Positions 1-7,800 of a stretch of DNA of 19,364 bases are shown here, in pieces (the stretch's first letter is position 1; the number at the start of each line of letters is the position of its first letter). Below the pieces are notes generated by a model. It saw only the letters and a program-made list of their open reading frames with translations. It had not been told where the DNA came from and did no database searches. The DNA lies in contig JAWUVO010000055.1 of NCBI GenBank assembly GCA_034112325.1, forward strand, positions 1-19,364. The letters run 5' to 3'. Origin of the DNA: Bermanella sp034112325 (GTDB lineage: Bacteria > Pseudomonadota > Gammaproteobacteria > Pseudomonadales > Oceanobacteraceae). A program made the translations under genes and the position numbers.

Positions 1-153
1 GTATTTTCTCGCTTTTTGGAAGCTTTTTGTGTGCTTCTTTAATGTATGTTTGGAAAAGGCTATAAGTTAACCCATTTCTACCTTGCCCAAAAAGCCCGCC
101 GTTGATAGTGTATGCTGCAAAATAAATATTATTACCATCTATGGAATCTACGG
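1..153 (+). promoter_or_regulatory. Upstream region of the mre operon, weak promoter candidate
   Basis: This is the non-coding stretch before mreB. A possible sigma-70 promoter is TTGATA at 102-107 with TATTAT at 127-132. The spacer is 19 nt, longer than the ideal 17, so the call is weak. Transcription would start near 139, leaving a short leader that contains the GGAA ribosome-binding site at 143-146, seven bases before the mreB ATG at 154. A small GAAGC/GCTTC inverted repeat at 19-37 could be the end of a terminator from a gene outside the window. No gene is visible here. Confidence 0.35.
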
Positions 154-1197
154 ATGTTTAAAAAATTAAGAGGTATGTTCTCAAGTGACCTATCTATTGA
201 CCTTGGAACAGCAAATACCCTGATCTACGAAAGAGAAAAAGGTATCACTTTAAACGAGCCGTCAGTAGTGGCTGTTCGTATACAAGGTAATCAAAAGTCA
301 GTAGCCGCAGTGGGTACCGAAGCGAAGAGAATGCTGGGCCGTACGCCCGCCAATATTCAAGCCATTCGTCCACTTAAAGACGGTGTAATTGCCGACTTTC
401 AGGTGACTGAAAAAATGCTTCAGCATTTTATCAAACAAGTGCATCAAGATAGCTTTTTCACCCCTAGCCCAAGGGTACTCGTTTGTGTGCCATGTAAATC
501 AACCCAAGTTGAGCGTAAAGCGATTCGTGAGTCGTGCATTGGCGCAGGCGCTCGCAAGGTATATTTAATTGAAGAGCCAATGGCTGCGGCTATTGGTGCA
601 GGACTTCCAGTGGAAGAAGCCAGCGGTTCTATGGTGGTTGATATTGGTGGTGGTACCACTGAAATTGCGATCATATCTCTTAACGGAGTGGTTTATAGCG
701 AATCGGTTAAAGTAGGTGGCGACAAATTTGACGAAGCGATTGTGACTTACGTACGTCGTAACTACGGTTCATTAATTGGTGAAGCAACGGCTGAGCGAGT
801 TAAACAAGAAATTGGTACCGCTTATCCTGGTGCTGAAGTGAGAGAGATTGATATTAGAGGTCGTAACCTAGCCGAAGGTATCCCGCGCTCATTTACTTTG
901 AACTCCAATGAAATTCTTGAAGCCTTGCAAGAATCGTTAGCGACGATTGTTCAGGCGGTTAAAAGCGCTCTTGAGCAGTGCCCGCCAGAATTCGCGTCTG
1001 ACATTGCGTCACGTGGACTTGTTTAAACGGGTGGCGGGGCAATGATACGCGAGTTAGACAAACTATTAAGCGAAGAGACAGGTTTACCAGTGATTGTTGC
1101 GGACGATCCGCTAACGTGTGTGGCCCGTGGTGGCGGTCGTGCGTTAGAAACAATGACTGATTTACAGTTAGAATTATTGGCCTCTGACGAATATTAA
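154..1197 (+). pseudogene. mreB: Rod-shape actin homologue MreB, interrupted by an in-frame TAA
   Basis: MreB is the bacterial actin that forms membrane-bound filaments and guides lateral peptidoglycan synthesis in rods. The ATG at 154 (MFKKLRGMFSSDLSIDLG) matches the family start and has GGAA at 143-146. An in-frame ATG at 112 would add 14 residues unlike MreB. The phosphate-1 loop (DLSIDLGTANTLIY, about residues 11-24) and the phosphate-2 loop (VVDIGGGTTEIA) are intact. After codon 290 (Val, GTT) comes TAA at 1024-1026, then the same frame continues with TGGGAMIRELDKLL and ends ELLASDEY at 1194, TAA 1195-1197. Counting the stop as one residue gives 347 codons, the length of E. coli MreB. 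The family normally has Leu or similar at the stop position, so TTA to TAA (one base, 1025) explains it. The truncated product lacks the adenosine motif and the last 56 residues and should not fold or polymerise normally. A restart at ATG 1042 is possible but would give only a 51-residue tail. A sequencing error cannot be excluded. Confidence 0.9.
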
Positions 1198-1206
1198 TTG
1201 ATCGCT

Positions 1207-1233
1207 AAGCTAACACTGTTTTGGTGTTAGCTT
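1207..1233 (+). other. Perfect 10-bp stem-loop between mreB and mreC
   Basis: AAGCTAACAC (1207-1216) pairs perfectly with GTGTTAGCTT (1224-1233) around a 7-nt loop. It begins 10 nt after the mreB frame ends and closes 16 nt before the mreC ribosome-binding site. The bases after it (GTGATTATG) are not a U-tract, so it is not a classic intrinsic terminator. It could be an mRNA-stabilising or processing hairpin that sets mreB versus mreCD levels. The structure is seen; the role is inferred. Confidence 0.5.
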
Positions 1234-1249
1234 GTGATTATGTAATTTT

Positions 1250-1264
1250 AAGGAGTTCGCCATT
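1250..1264 (+). promoter_or_regulatory. Consensus ribosome-binding site and ATT start of mreC
   Basis: AAGGAG at 1250-1255 is followed by a 6-nt spacer and ATT at 1262-1264. The spacing is ideal for initiation at ATT. The next in-frame ATG (1310) has no Shine-Dalgarno sequence near it. This site decides the mreC start. Confidence 0.7.
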
Positions 1265-2203
1265 AAAGGTATATTCTCATCAGGCCCAGCGCTAGGATAC
1301 CGTCTTTTTATGGCGGTTTTTCTGTCTTTGAGTATCCTGCTTGCTGAGCAGTACTTATCCCCAGCGGCCCATGTGCGCTCTTTCCTTGGTATCTTTATTA
1401 CGCCTGTGCATTGGGTAGCGAGCATCCCTGGTCAATTAGGCGGATGGGCTGAAGATGCCGCCGTTAGCCGTGCTACTTTGCAAGAAGAGAATGAGCGCTT
1501 ACGCCACGAGGCTTTAATCCTAAAGCAAAAAGTTCAGCAAATGGTGTCCTTAAGAGCTGAGAATAATCGTTTTCGCGAACTCTTTAATGCATCAGAGCAG
1601 CTAGAAGATAAGGTATTAGTGGCCGAACTTATTGGCGTAGATCCCGATCCATATACTCATCAAATTATTTTAAACAAAGGTTCCAAACAAGGTGTTTTCA
1701 AAGGGCAGCCAATTTTAGATGCCTACGGCTTGATGGGACAGGTAATAGAAGTAATGCCTTATACCAGCCGTGTATTGTTGGTAGCCGATTCGAACCATGC
1801 TATTCCAGTGCAAGTAAATAGAAACGGAGTGCGCGCTATTGCAGTAGGGTCTGGTAATTTAGACGAACTTGCGCTTATTTATGTGCCCGATACAGCCGAT
1901 ATACGTGAAGGCGATCAGCTCGTCAGTTCTGGTTTAGGTAGCCGTTACCCTAAAGGTTATCCTTTGGGGCAAATAACCAAAATTGAGCACGACCCTGGTC
2001 AGCCATTCGCCATTGTATCGGCTAAGCCTGCAGCCAATTTAGATCGATCTCGTTATGTGTTGTTAGTGTTTTCTGACGCCAGTGCATTGCCGGATATTTT
2101 AGAAACATTAAAAGCGCAAGCAAAAGCAAAAGATGAAGCTTCAAGTTTAGAAGATGAAGTCAGAGTTGAAGGCTCTCAAGGTTATATGGAGGAAGGGCAA
2201 TGA
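1262..2203 (+). CDS. mreC: Rod-shape-determining protein MreC, apparent ATT start
   Basis: MreC is a bitopic inner-membrane protein whose periplasmic part scaffolds PBP2/RodA and activates the elongasome. From the ATT the protein reads I/M-KGIFSSGPALGYRLF, which aligns with the family start (E. coli MKPIFSRGPSLQIRLI). The expected Met codon is therefore ATT, one base from ATG. The length is 313 residues. An N-terminal membrane segment spans about 13-30, a coiled coil rich in Glu/Leu/Arg spans about 70-110, and then come the two beta domains with the conserved DPY, KGS, GV-KGQP and LLVADSNHAIPVQ segments. The C-terminal tail is charged and low in complexity (AQAKAKDEASS). Starting at ATG 1310 would give 297 residues and remove the cytoplasmic tail and part of the membrane segment. 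The stop overlaps the mreD start (ATGA). AUU is a known rare initiator (E. coli infC), so the gene may be poorly or specially translated. Confidence 0.88.
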   Translation: MKGIFSSGPALGYRLFMAVFLSLSILLAEQYLSPAAHVRSFLGIFITPVHWVASIPGQLGGWAEDAAVSRATLQEENERLRHEALILKQKVQQMVSLRAENNRFRELFNASEQLEDKVLVAELIGVDPDPYTHQIILNKGSKQGVFKGQPILDAYGLMGQVIEVMPYTSRVLLVADSNHAIPVQVNRNGVRAIAVGSGNLDELALIYVPDTADIREGDQLVSSGLGSRYPKGYPLGQITKIEHDPGQPFAIVSAKPAANLDRSRYVLLVFSDASALPDILETLKAQAKAKDEASSLEDEVRVEGSQGYMEEGQ

Positions 2204-2670
2204 TGCGCGCGTATGCAGTAATCCTCCCTACGTTTTTTGTGGCTTTTGTATTAGCTATTTTTCCCATGCCTAGAATGTTGGACTATATCCGTCCCGAATG
2301 GGCGGCCATGACCCTGATTTTCTGGGTGTTGGTCAGCCCTAGTAAAGCAGGAATCTTTTTAGGCTTTGCAATAGGTTTGTTGGTGGACGTATTGCATGGC
2401 GACCTATTGGGGCAGAATGCCCTGTGCTTAAGTGTGCTGGCTTACCTTTGTTTATTGCTGCAGTCTAGAATGCGGTTATACAATTCAGTGCAGCAAGGAT
2501 TTTTAGTATTTGTGCTGGTGGGTCTGTATTTATTAATGGGTTATTGGATTGAATCGATTATCTTGGGGCAAGGAAAAATGGCGCTGTTGTGGCCGTCGGT
2601 GGGCAGCGCGCTAATATGGCCCTTATGGTACAACGTGATGCTGGCTATTAGATCGTATTTTAGGTCGTGA
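2200..2670 (+). CDS. mreD: Rod-shape-determining protein MreD
   Basis: MreD is a small polytopic inner-membrane partner of MreC in the elongasome. The 156-residue product (E. coli 162) is almost wholly hydrophobic, with about five membrane segments and the family-typical stretches P(E/D)WAAMTLIFWVL and FAIGLLVDVLHGDLLGQNAL, the latter carrying the conserved Gly-Leu-Val-Asp/His-Gly pattern. Two tandem ATGs (2200 and 2203) follow GGAGGAAGGG at 2188-2197. The first overlaps the mreC TGA and implies translational coupling. The stop lies one base before the maf ATG. No defects are seen, in contrast to mreB and mreC upstream. Confidence 0.93.
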   Translation: MMRAYAVILPTFFVAFVLAIFPMPRMLDYIRPEWAAMTLIFWVLVSPSKAGIFLGFAIGLLVDVLHGDLLGQNALCLSVLAYLCLLLQSRMRLYNSVQQGFLVFVLVGLYLLMGYWIESIILGQGKMALLWPSVGSALIWPLWYNVMLAIRSYFRS

Positions 2671-2671
2671 A

Positions 2672-3259
2672 ATGGCCGTTCTATTATTAGCATCCGCGTC
2701 TCCAAGGCGCAAAGAACTGTTAGAGCAAATTGGAGTCAACTGTATTACTCGATCTATGGACATAGACGAATCGGTTCTCGTTAATGAAATAGCCAGCGAT
2801 TACGTACAACGCTTGGCTTTAGAAAAAGCTAAACAAGGTTTAGCTTACAGCAAAGGTTTACCAGTATTAGCAGCTGATACCAGTGTGGTTATAGGCGGTA
2901 AAATATTGGGCAAACCTGAATCACCACAAGATGCCATTAGCATGCTTACAATGTTGTCAGGTAAGCAACACCAAGTTATTACAGGTGTAGCATTAATGCG
3001 TAATAAAGGTAGTAGTCAACAAGTCGAAAGTGCATCAATTATTACCGATGTATATTTTTTAGAGTTAACGCAGCAGCAGATTCAAGCCTATGTGGCGACA
3101 CAAGAGCCCATGGATAAAGCTGGTAGCTATGGTATACAAGGTAAAGCTGCGGTATTTGTAAAGCGTATAGAAGGCAGTTACAGCAATGTAGTGGGTTTGC
3201 CACTAGAGCAAATAGGAATGATGCTGCATCGATTTAATATTCCTATTTGGAGCGCTTAA
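2672..3259 (+). CDS. maf: Maf/YhdE-type nucleoside triphosphate pyrophosphatase
   Basis: Maf-family enzymes hydrolyse non-canonical or surplus NTPs to NMP and PPi. The YhdE branch found next to mreD is known for dTTP/UTP pyrophosphatase activity. The 195-residue protein opens with the signature LLLASASPRRKELL (about 4-17), which binds substrate phosphate, and has LAADTSVVIGGKILGKPE (from about 67) with the catalytic-base Asp69. The later AGSYGIQGKAA and EGSYSNVVGLPLE segments complete the fold. The start lies one base after the mreD stop, so it is in the operon and probably translationally coupled. Length and motifs are normal. The dTTP/UTP assignment is inferred from family and position. Confidence 0.92.
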   Translation: MAVLLLASASPRRKELLEQIGVNCITRSMDIDESVLVNEIASDYVQRLALEKAKQGLAYSKGLPVLAADTSVVIGGKILGKPESPQDAISMLTMLSGKQHQVITGVALMRNKGSSQQVESASIITDVYFLELTQQQIQAYVATQEPMDKAGSYGIQGKAAVFVKRIEGSYSNVVGLPLEQIGMMLHRFNIPIWSA

Positions 3260-3332
3260 TTTTAACCGCACAAGTCAATCACATCATTGAATCACGGTTA
3301 TCAGATAAGCCAACAGAATTTTAATTTTAGGG

Positions 3333-3349
3333 TGCCTGCATCGCAGGTA
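3333..3349 (+). promoter_or_regulatory. Hairpin covering the rng ribosome-binding site
   Basis: In the 99-nt maf-rng gap, TGCCTGC (3333-3339) can pair with GCAGGTA (3343-3349) around a 3-nt loop (six Watson-Crick pairs and one G-U). The 3' arm contains AGGT (3345-3348), the best Shine-Dalgarno candidate, 10 nt before the rng ATG at 3359. The fold would hide the ribosome-binding site and limit RNase G translation. The pairing is seen; regulation is inferred. Confidence 0.45.
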
Positions 3350-3358
3350 AAAAACGTC

Positions 3359-4834
3359 ATGAATACGGAAATATTGTTAAATGTGACGCCAACGGAAACC
3401 CGCATGGGTTTAGCCGAAAACGGCGTTCTACAAGAAGTTTACATCGAGCGCACAAACTGCCGTGGTATCGTCGGTAATATTTACAAAGGTAAAGTGGTGC
3501 GTGTATTACCTGGTATGCAGGCTGCTTTTGTTGAGGTAGGTCTAGAGCGTGCCGCTTTTATTCATGCGGCCGATATTCAAGGTCCGCTAAAAGACAGTGA
3601 AGCTGCGAAGCGTAATCCAGATGCTATTGCTAGTTTACTGCATGAAGGCCAGAGTCTTGTGGTGCAGGTAACTAAAGATCCTATTGGTACAAAAGGCGCT
3701 CGCCTGACCACTCATTTGTCTATCCCATCTAGATACCTTGTTTTTATGCCACACACTCAGCATGTGGGCATTAGCCAAAGAATTGAAGCAGAAGAAGAGC
3801 GTGAAAGGCTGCGTAACTTGGTACAGTCTTGCATGGCAGCCGAAGGTTTACCTAAAGAATGTGGGTTTATACTTCGTACTGCTGCAGAAGGTGCTGGCGA
3901 AGATGAAATTTTATCTGATACTCGCTACCTGCAAAGGGTTTGGAATAAGGTTGAAGAGCGCACAAAAACAGCACAAGCGCCCTCTGTAATCTATGAAGAG
4001 TTACCTTTACATTTACGCACGTTCCGAGATTTTATTCGTCCAGACGTTGATAAGGTATTAATTGATTCGAAAGAAAACTTCCAAAATGCTCAAGAGTTCG
4101 CTAAATCTTTTGTGCCCGAAGTTACCGATAAATTAGAGTATTATCCTGGTGAACGCCCGATATTTGATTTGCATGGCATAGAAGATGAAATTCACAAAGC
4201 ACTTGATCGTAAGGTGCAACTTAAATCTGGTGGGTATTTAATTATTGATCAGACCGAAGCCATGACCACAGTAGATGTAAATACTGGTGGTTTTGTAGGG
4301 CATCGAAATTTAGAAGAAACTATCTTTAAAACAAATTTAGAAGCCGCTACTTCCATCGGTCGTCAGTTAAGACTGCGTAACTTGGGCGGTATAATTATTA
4401 TCGACTTTATTGATATGTTAGATGTAGAGCATCAGCGTCAAGTATTACGGATGTTAGAAAAAGTATTAGAAAAAGATCATGCTAAAACGAAAATCTCTCA
4501 AGTATCCGATTTAGGTCTAGTTGAAATGACCCGTAAACGCACACGGGAAAGTCTAGGCCAAATGTTGAGCGAGCCTTGTCCTCATTGTGATGGCCGTGGT
4601 CATATAAAAACAGCCGAAACCGTGTGCTATGAAATGTTTCGTGAGCTGATCAGAGAGGCTCGCGTTTATGATGCATCGGGCTATTTGGTGTTAGCATCAC
4701 AAACTGTAATTGACCTACTGCTAGATGAAGAAAGTCATAGTCTGGCAGACTTAGAAAACTTCATAGGTAAAACCATCAAGCTGCAGGTGGAACCTATGTA
4801 TGGTCAAGAACAATACGATGTAATATTACAGTAA
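3359..4834 (+). CDS. rng: Ribonuclease G
   Basis: RNase G is the short paralogue of RNase E. It trims the 5' end of 16S rRNA and cleaves some mRNAs at single-stranded AU-rich sites. The 491-residue product (E. coli 489) lacks the long RNase E C-terminal scaffold, which separates the two. It shows the S1 RNA-binding domain (RGIVGNIYKGKVVRVLPG, about 35-120), the DNase I-like catalytic domain with Mg2+-binding Asp306 (TTVDVNTGG) and Asp349 (GGIIIIDFIDM), and the Zn-link CPHC at 407-410. The start MNTEILLNVTPTETR at 3359 matches the family; an upstream in-frame TTG at 3287 would add 24 unrelated residues. The gap to maf is larger than elsewhere in the operon and holds a hairpin over the ribosome-binding site. 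yhdP follows after 9 nt. Confidence 0.95.
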   Translation: MNTEILLNVTPTETRMGLAENGVLQEVYIERTNCRGIVGNIYKGKVVRVLPGMQAAFVEVGLERAAFIHAADIQGPLKDSEAAKRNPDAIASLLHEGQSLVVQVTKDPIGTKGARLTTHLSIPSRYLVFMPHTQHVGISQRIEAEEERERLRNLVQSCMAAEGLPKECGFILRTAAEGAGEDEILSDTRYLQRVWNKVEERTKTAQAPSVIYEELPLHLRTFRDFIRPDVDKVLIDSKENFQNAQEFAKSFVPEVTDKLEYYPGERPIFDLHGIEDEIHKALDRKVQLKSGGYLIIDQTEAMTTVDVNTGGFVGHRNLEETIFKTNLEAATSIGRQLRLRNLGGIIIIDFIDMLDVEHQRQVLRMLEKVLEKDHAKTKISQVSDLGLVEMTRKRTRESLGQMLSEPCPHCDGRGHIKTAETVCYEMFRELIREARVYDASGYLVLASQTVIDLLLDEESHSLADLENFIGKTIKLQVEPMYGQEQYDVILQ

Positions 4835-4843
4835 TAATATCCC

Positions 4844-7800
4844 ATGAAACAATTTACAATAAGGCAGAGCTTAAACACATTTAACTTGTTTTTTATAACA
4901 GTGTTTTTAGTGTTGGCGCTCTATAGTGCCTTAGGCCAGCAAATATTTCCCTATGTGGGTCAATATAAATACGACATAGAACGCTATCTAAGCGATCAGT
5001 TAAATGGCGATATTAATATTAGCGCTCTAACGGGTGGAATGGATGTACTAACTCCTTCTATACATTTAGAAGGGATAACCTTGAGTGCATCTGAAGACCA
5101 AGCACTTCCCAGTTTATCTATAGCCGCAATCGATCTTGTATTAGATCCAAGGGCATCTCTTTTTAATCTAGCCCCTGTGTTTAAAAGTGTGAGCATTTCA
5201 GGTTTGTCGGTTTTTATCACAGAAGCGACATCTCAAAGTAAAGACGTTGGCAAAGATAACAGCGCGATTATTCAAAAGTTTATAGAATCGTTACTGCTGC
5301 AACAAAACTTAGAATTGAATAATGTAACGGTCGAACTAACAAATATAGACGGCGTAGAGCGATTTAATCTTAATCATATTTCTATGGTTGGAGACGGTTA
5401 TAATCGACTAATAACTGGCAGTGTAAGCTTTGGAGATAGTGATCAAGTAAAGGCCGGTATTCGATTGTATAGTGAAGGAAGTCCATACGATTTAGAAAGT
5501 TTTTATGCCAGAGGCGTATTAGACTTACCGAATGTAGCGCTCGACTACTGGATTGAAAAATTTTCAGATATTTCAATTTTTGATGAATTCGATGCTATGG
5601 CTCAAGTAAGTCTAGAGTTCGAACAAGGGTTGTTAAATTATGCCAAATTAAACCTCGTTACCACTGAAATAAAACTACCTAACTTAGAGCCTATTAAAAA
5701 TGTAAGTACTGAGGTGTGGCTGAAGCAAAGTAACGCTGATACTTGGAATATGTGGTTAAAGGAAGGGGGTTTTGCTTTCAAGGATAAAAAATGGTCTTTA
5801 CAAGATATGGGTTTAAAATTATCGAAGACCGAGAAAGGTAATCGCTGGCATAGTTATATTAAGAGTGCAGACATTGAATATAACTATAACTTAATTCGTG
5901 ATTTAGGAATTATGCCTACTAGTGTTGAAGCAATCTATAACGACATTAAGCCTACTGGTATATTAAATAACTTAAATATTATTTTCCAACAAAGCAATAT
6001 TGTTGGTAATGACGGGCAAGCTAAAGAGCAAGATGTTAGCTTTACGTTAGCTAGTGACCTAGTAGGAATCTCGACCAAGGCTACTAATAATATACCTGCA
6101 TTAAGTAATATATCTGGTGTGCTTGCTGCTAATAAAACCAGTGGTAGAGTGCAGTTTGAAGGGTCTGATATGAAAATTGATTTCCCAAATCTATATAATA
6201 ATCCTTTTGAAATTACTACTGGTAAGGGTCAGGTCGATTGGTTAATTGATAAGCGTGGAGTACAGGTTCTAGGTAATGGGTTTGATATGGAGTTACCTTT
6301 AATTTCTTCACTTAAAGGTGGCTTTGATCTACTTATTCCTAAAGCTGATAGTGGTAACACAGGTATTATAGAGCTTAATCTATCAACTACTAACACTGAT
6401 GTTAAGGCTCATCCTAGTTTGGTTCCTAAGGTCGTGCCTAAAACATTAAGCGATTGGTTAACCAGTGCATTACAGGGTGGGGAAATTAATAACGGACAAT
6501 TCTATTTTTATGACTCTATTGGTAACGACAGTTCCGACCCAGTAATGGAGTTATATCTTGATGCTAAAAATTCTGAACTAGCCTACCTAGACGGCTGGCC
6601 TTCCATTAAAAATCTAAATGGCCAAGTGTTTGTTGAAGGTGCAGACGTTTTTGGCAAATTTAAATCGGCTACCACTCTAGGTGGAAAATTAACTGATGCA
6701 CAAATAGCTTTTAAAGGTGGCGTAGATCCTTATTTATGGCTGCAAGCAAATGCTATCGGTAAAGGATCTGAGTTATTCTCGTATTTTAAAACCACACCAT
6801 TAAAAGGACTTGTCAATAATGTGTTTAAAGAATGGGGTTTAACTGGTAGTCAAAAAACTTCTTTGGCTTTAAAGATTCCTATGTCTGGGGATTTGACCTC
6901 TTTAAAAACTGAGGTAAATGTTGCAGTTAAAAACTCCGATCTTGCTTTAAACGATATTGGTCTCAGCGTAGATAAAATTAATGGCACCATCAACTACAGT
7001 ACAAGTACCGGACTAACCTCGCCTAAGCTAATTGGAAATGTTTGGGGTGAGGAGATGACCTCGCGTATCACTACTAAAATGTATGGTCGAGATATGAGTA
7101 GCGATATTCAGTTTGAAGGTATGCTGAATACTATAAAATTTAAAGATTGGCTAAAGCTTTCTTTATTAGAGCCATTATCGGGCAGCAGTTATGCCCAAGC
7201 TAATATGTTAATTGATACACGCAAGACAGGTTTTACAGGTCTTAAGTTTTCTTCAAGATTAAAAGGTATAGAATTAGATCTACCAGGCGAATTTGAAAAA
7301 TTAGCTGAGCAAGAACAAGAACTAGTAGGAAGTTTAGAGTTAAATCAGGGGCAGTTGCTAAAGCTGTCTTACGACAACCGGATTAATTTAGCTATGCAAT
7401 TAAGGCAAGGGAAGGTGATCTCAGGACAAATAGCTTTGGGAGAGACTGAAGCGCACTTACCATCAGAACCTGGGGTAGTTGTTGATGGCCATATTAGTCG
7501 TTTTGATTTAAACAAATGGTTAGATACCTGGAATACTATTCAACAATCTAAGTATGCTGAGCCTACAAAAAATAAAGTTAATGGCAATAAAGCGGTAGTT
7601 TTGAATGCGGAGTCAATAGAGAGTTCAAACCCTATTCGGTTATTGAATTTAACGACTGATTTATTTCAATATAATAATTTTAAATTCAAGCAGGCTAAAG
7701 CAATAATAAAACACTCTAATGATGTCTGGCAGTTTAATATTGATGCACCTATTGCAAAAGGTATAATTACCTTAGATCTACCAAAGCCTATTAATATAGA

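Noticed and set aside
112..153. Longer mreB start at ATG 112
   Set aside because: The 14 added residues do not resemble MreB. ATG 154 matches the family start and has GGAA at a good distance.
1021..1028. GTTTAAAC (8-bp palindrome, PmeI site) as a cloning scar or programmed recoding signal
   Set aside because: It arises automatically from the TTA to TAA change in GTTTTAAC. The frame is unbroken, and no slippery site plus structure is evident.
1024..1197. Separate downstream gene made of the mreB C-terminus
   Set aside because: The 56 codons are plain MreB sequence in the same frame. A restart at ATG 1042 would give only a fragment of the fold.
3287..3358. Upstream TTG start for rng
   Set aside because: The 24 extra residues have no family match. 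The leader looks non-coding and contains a hairpin, and ATG 3359 fits RNase G.
3738..3989. Open frame inside rng in another frame
   Set aside because: It is wholly inside a well-supported gene, has no ribosome-binding site and no recognisable protein.
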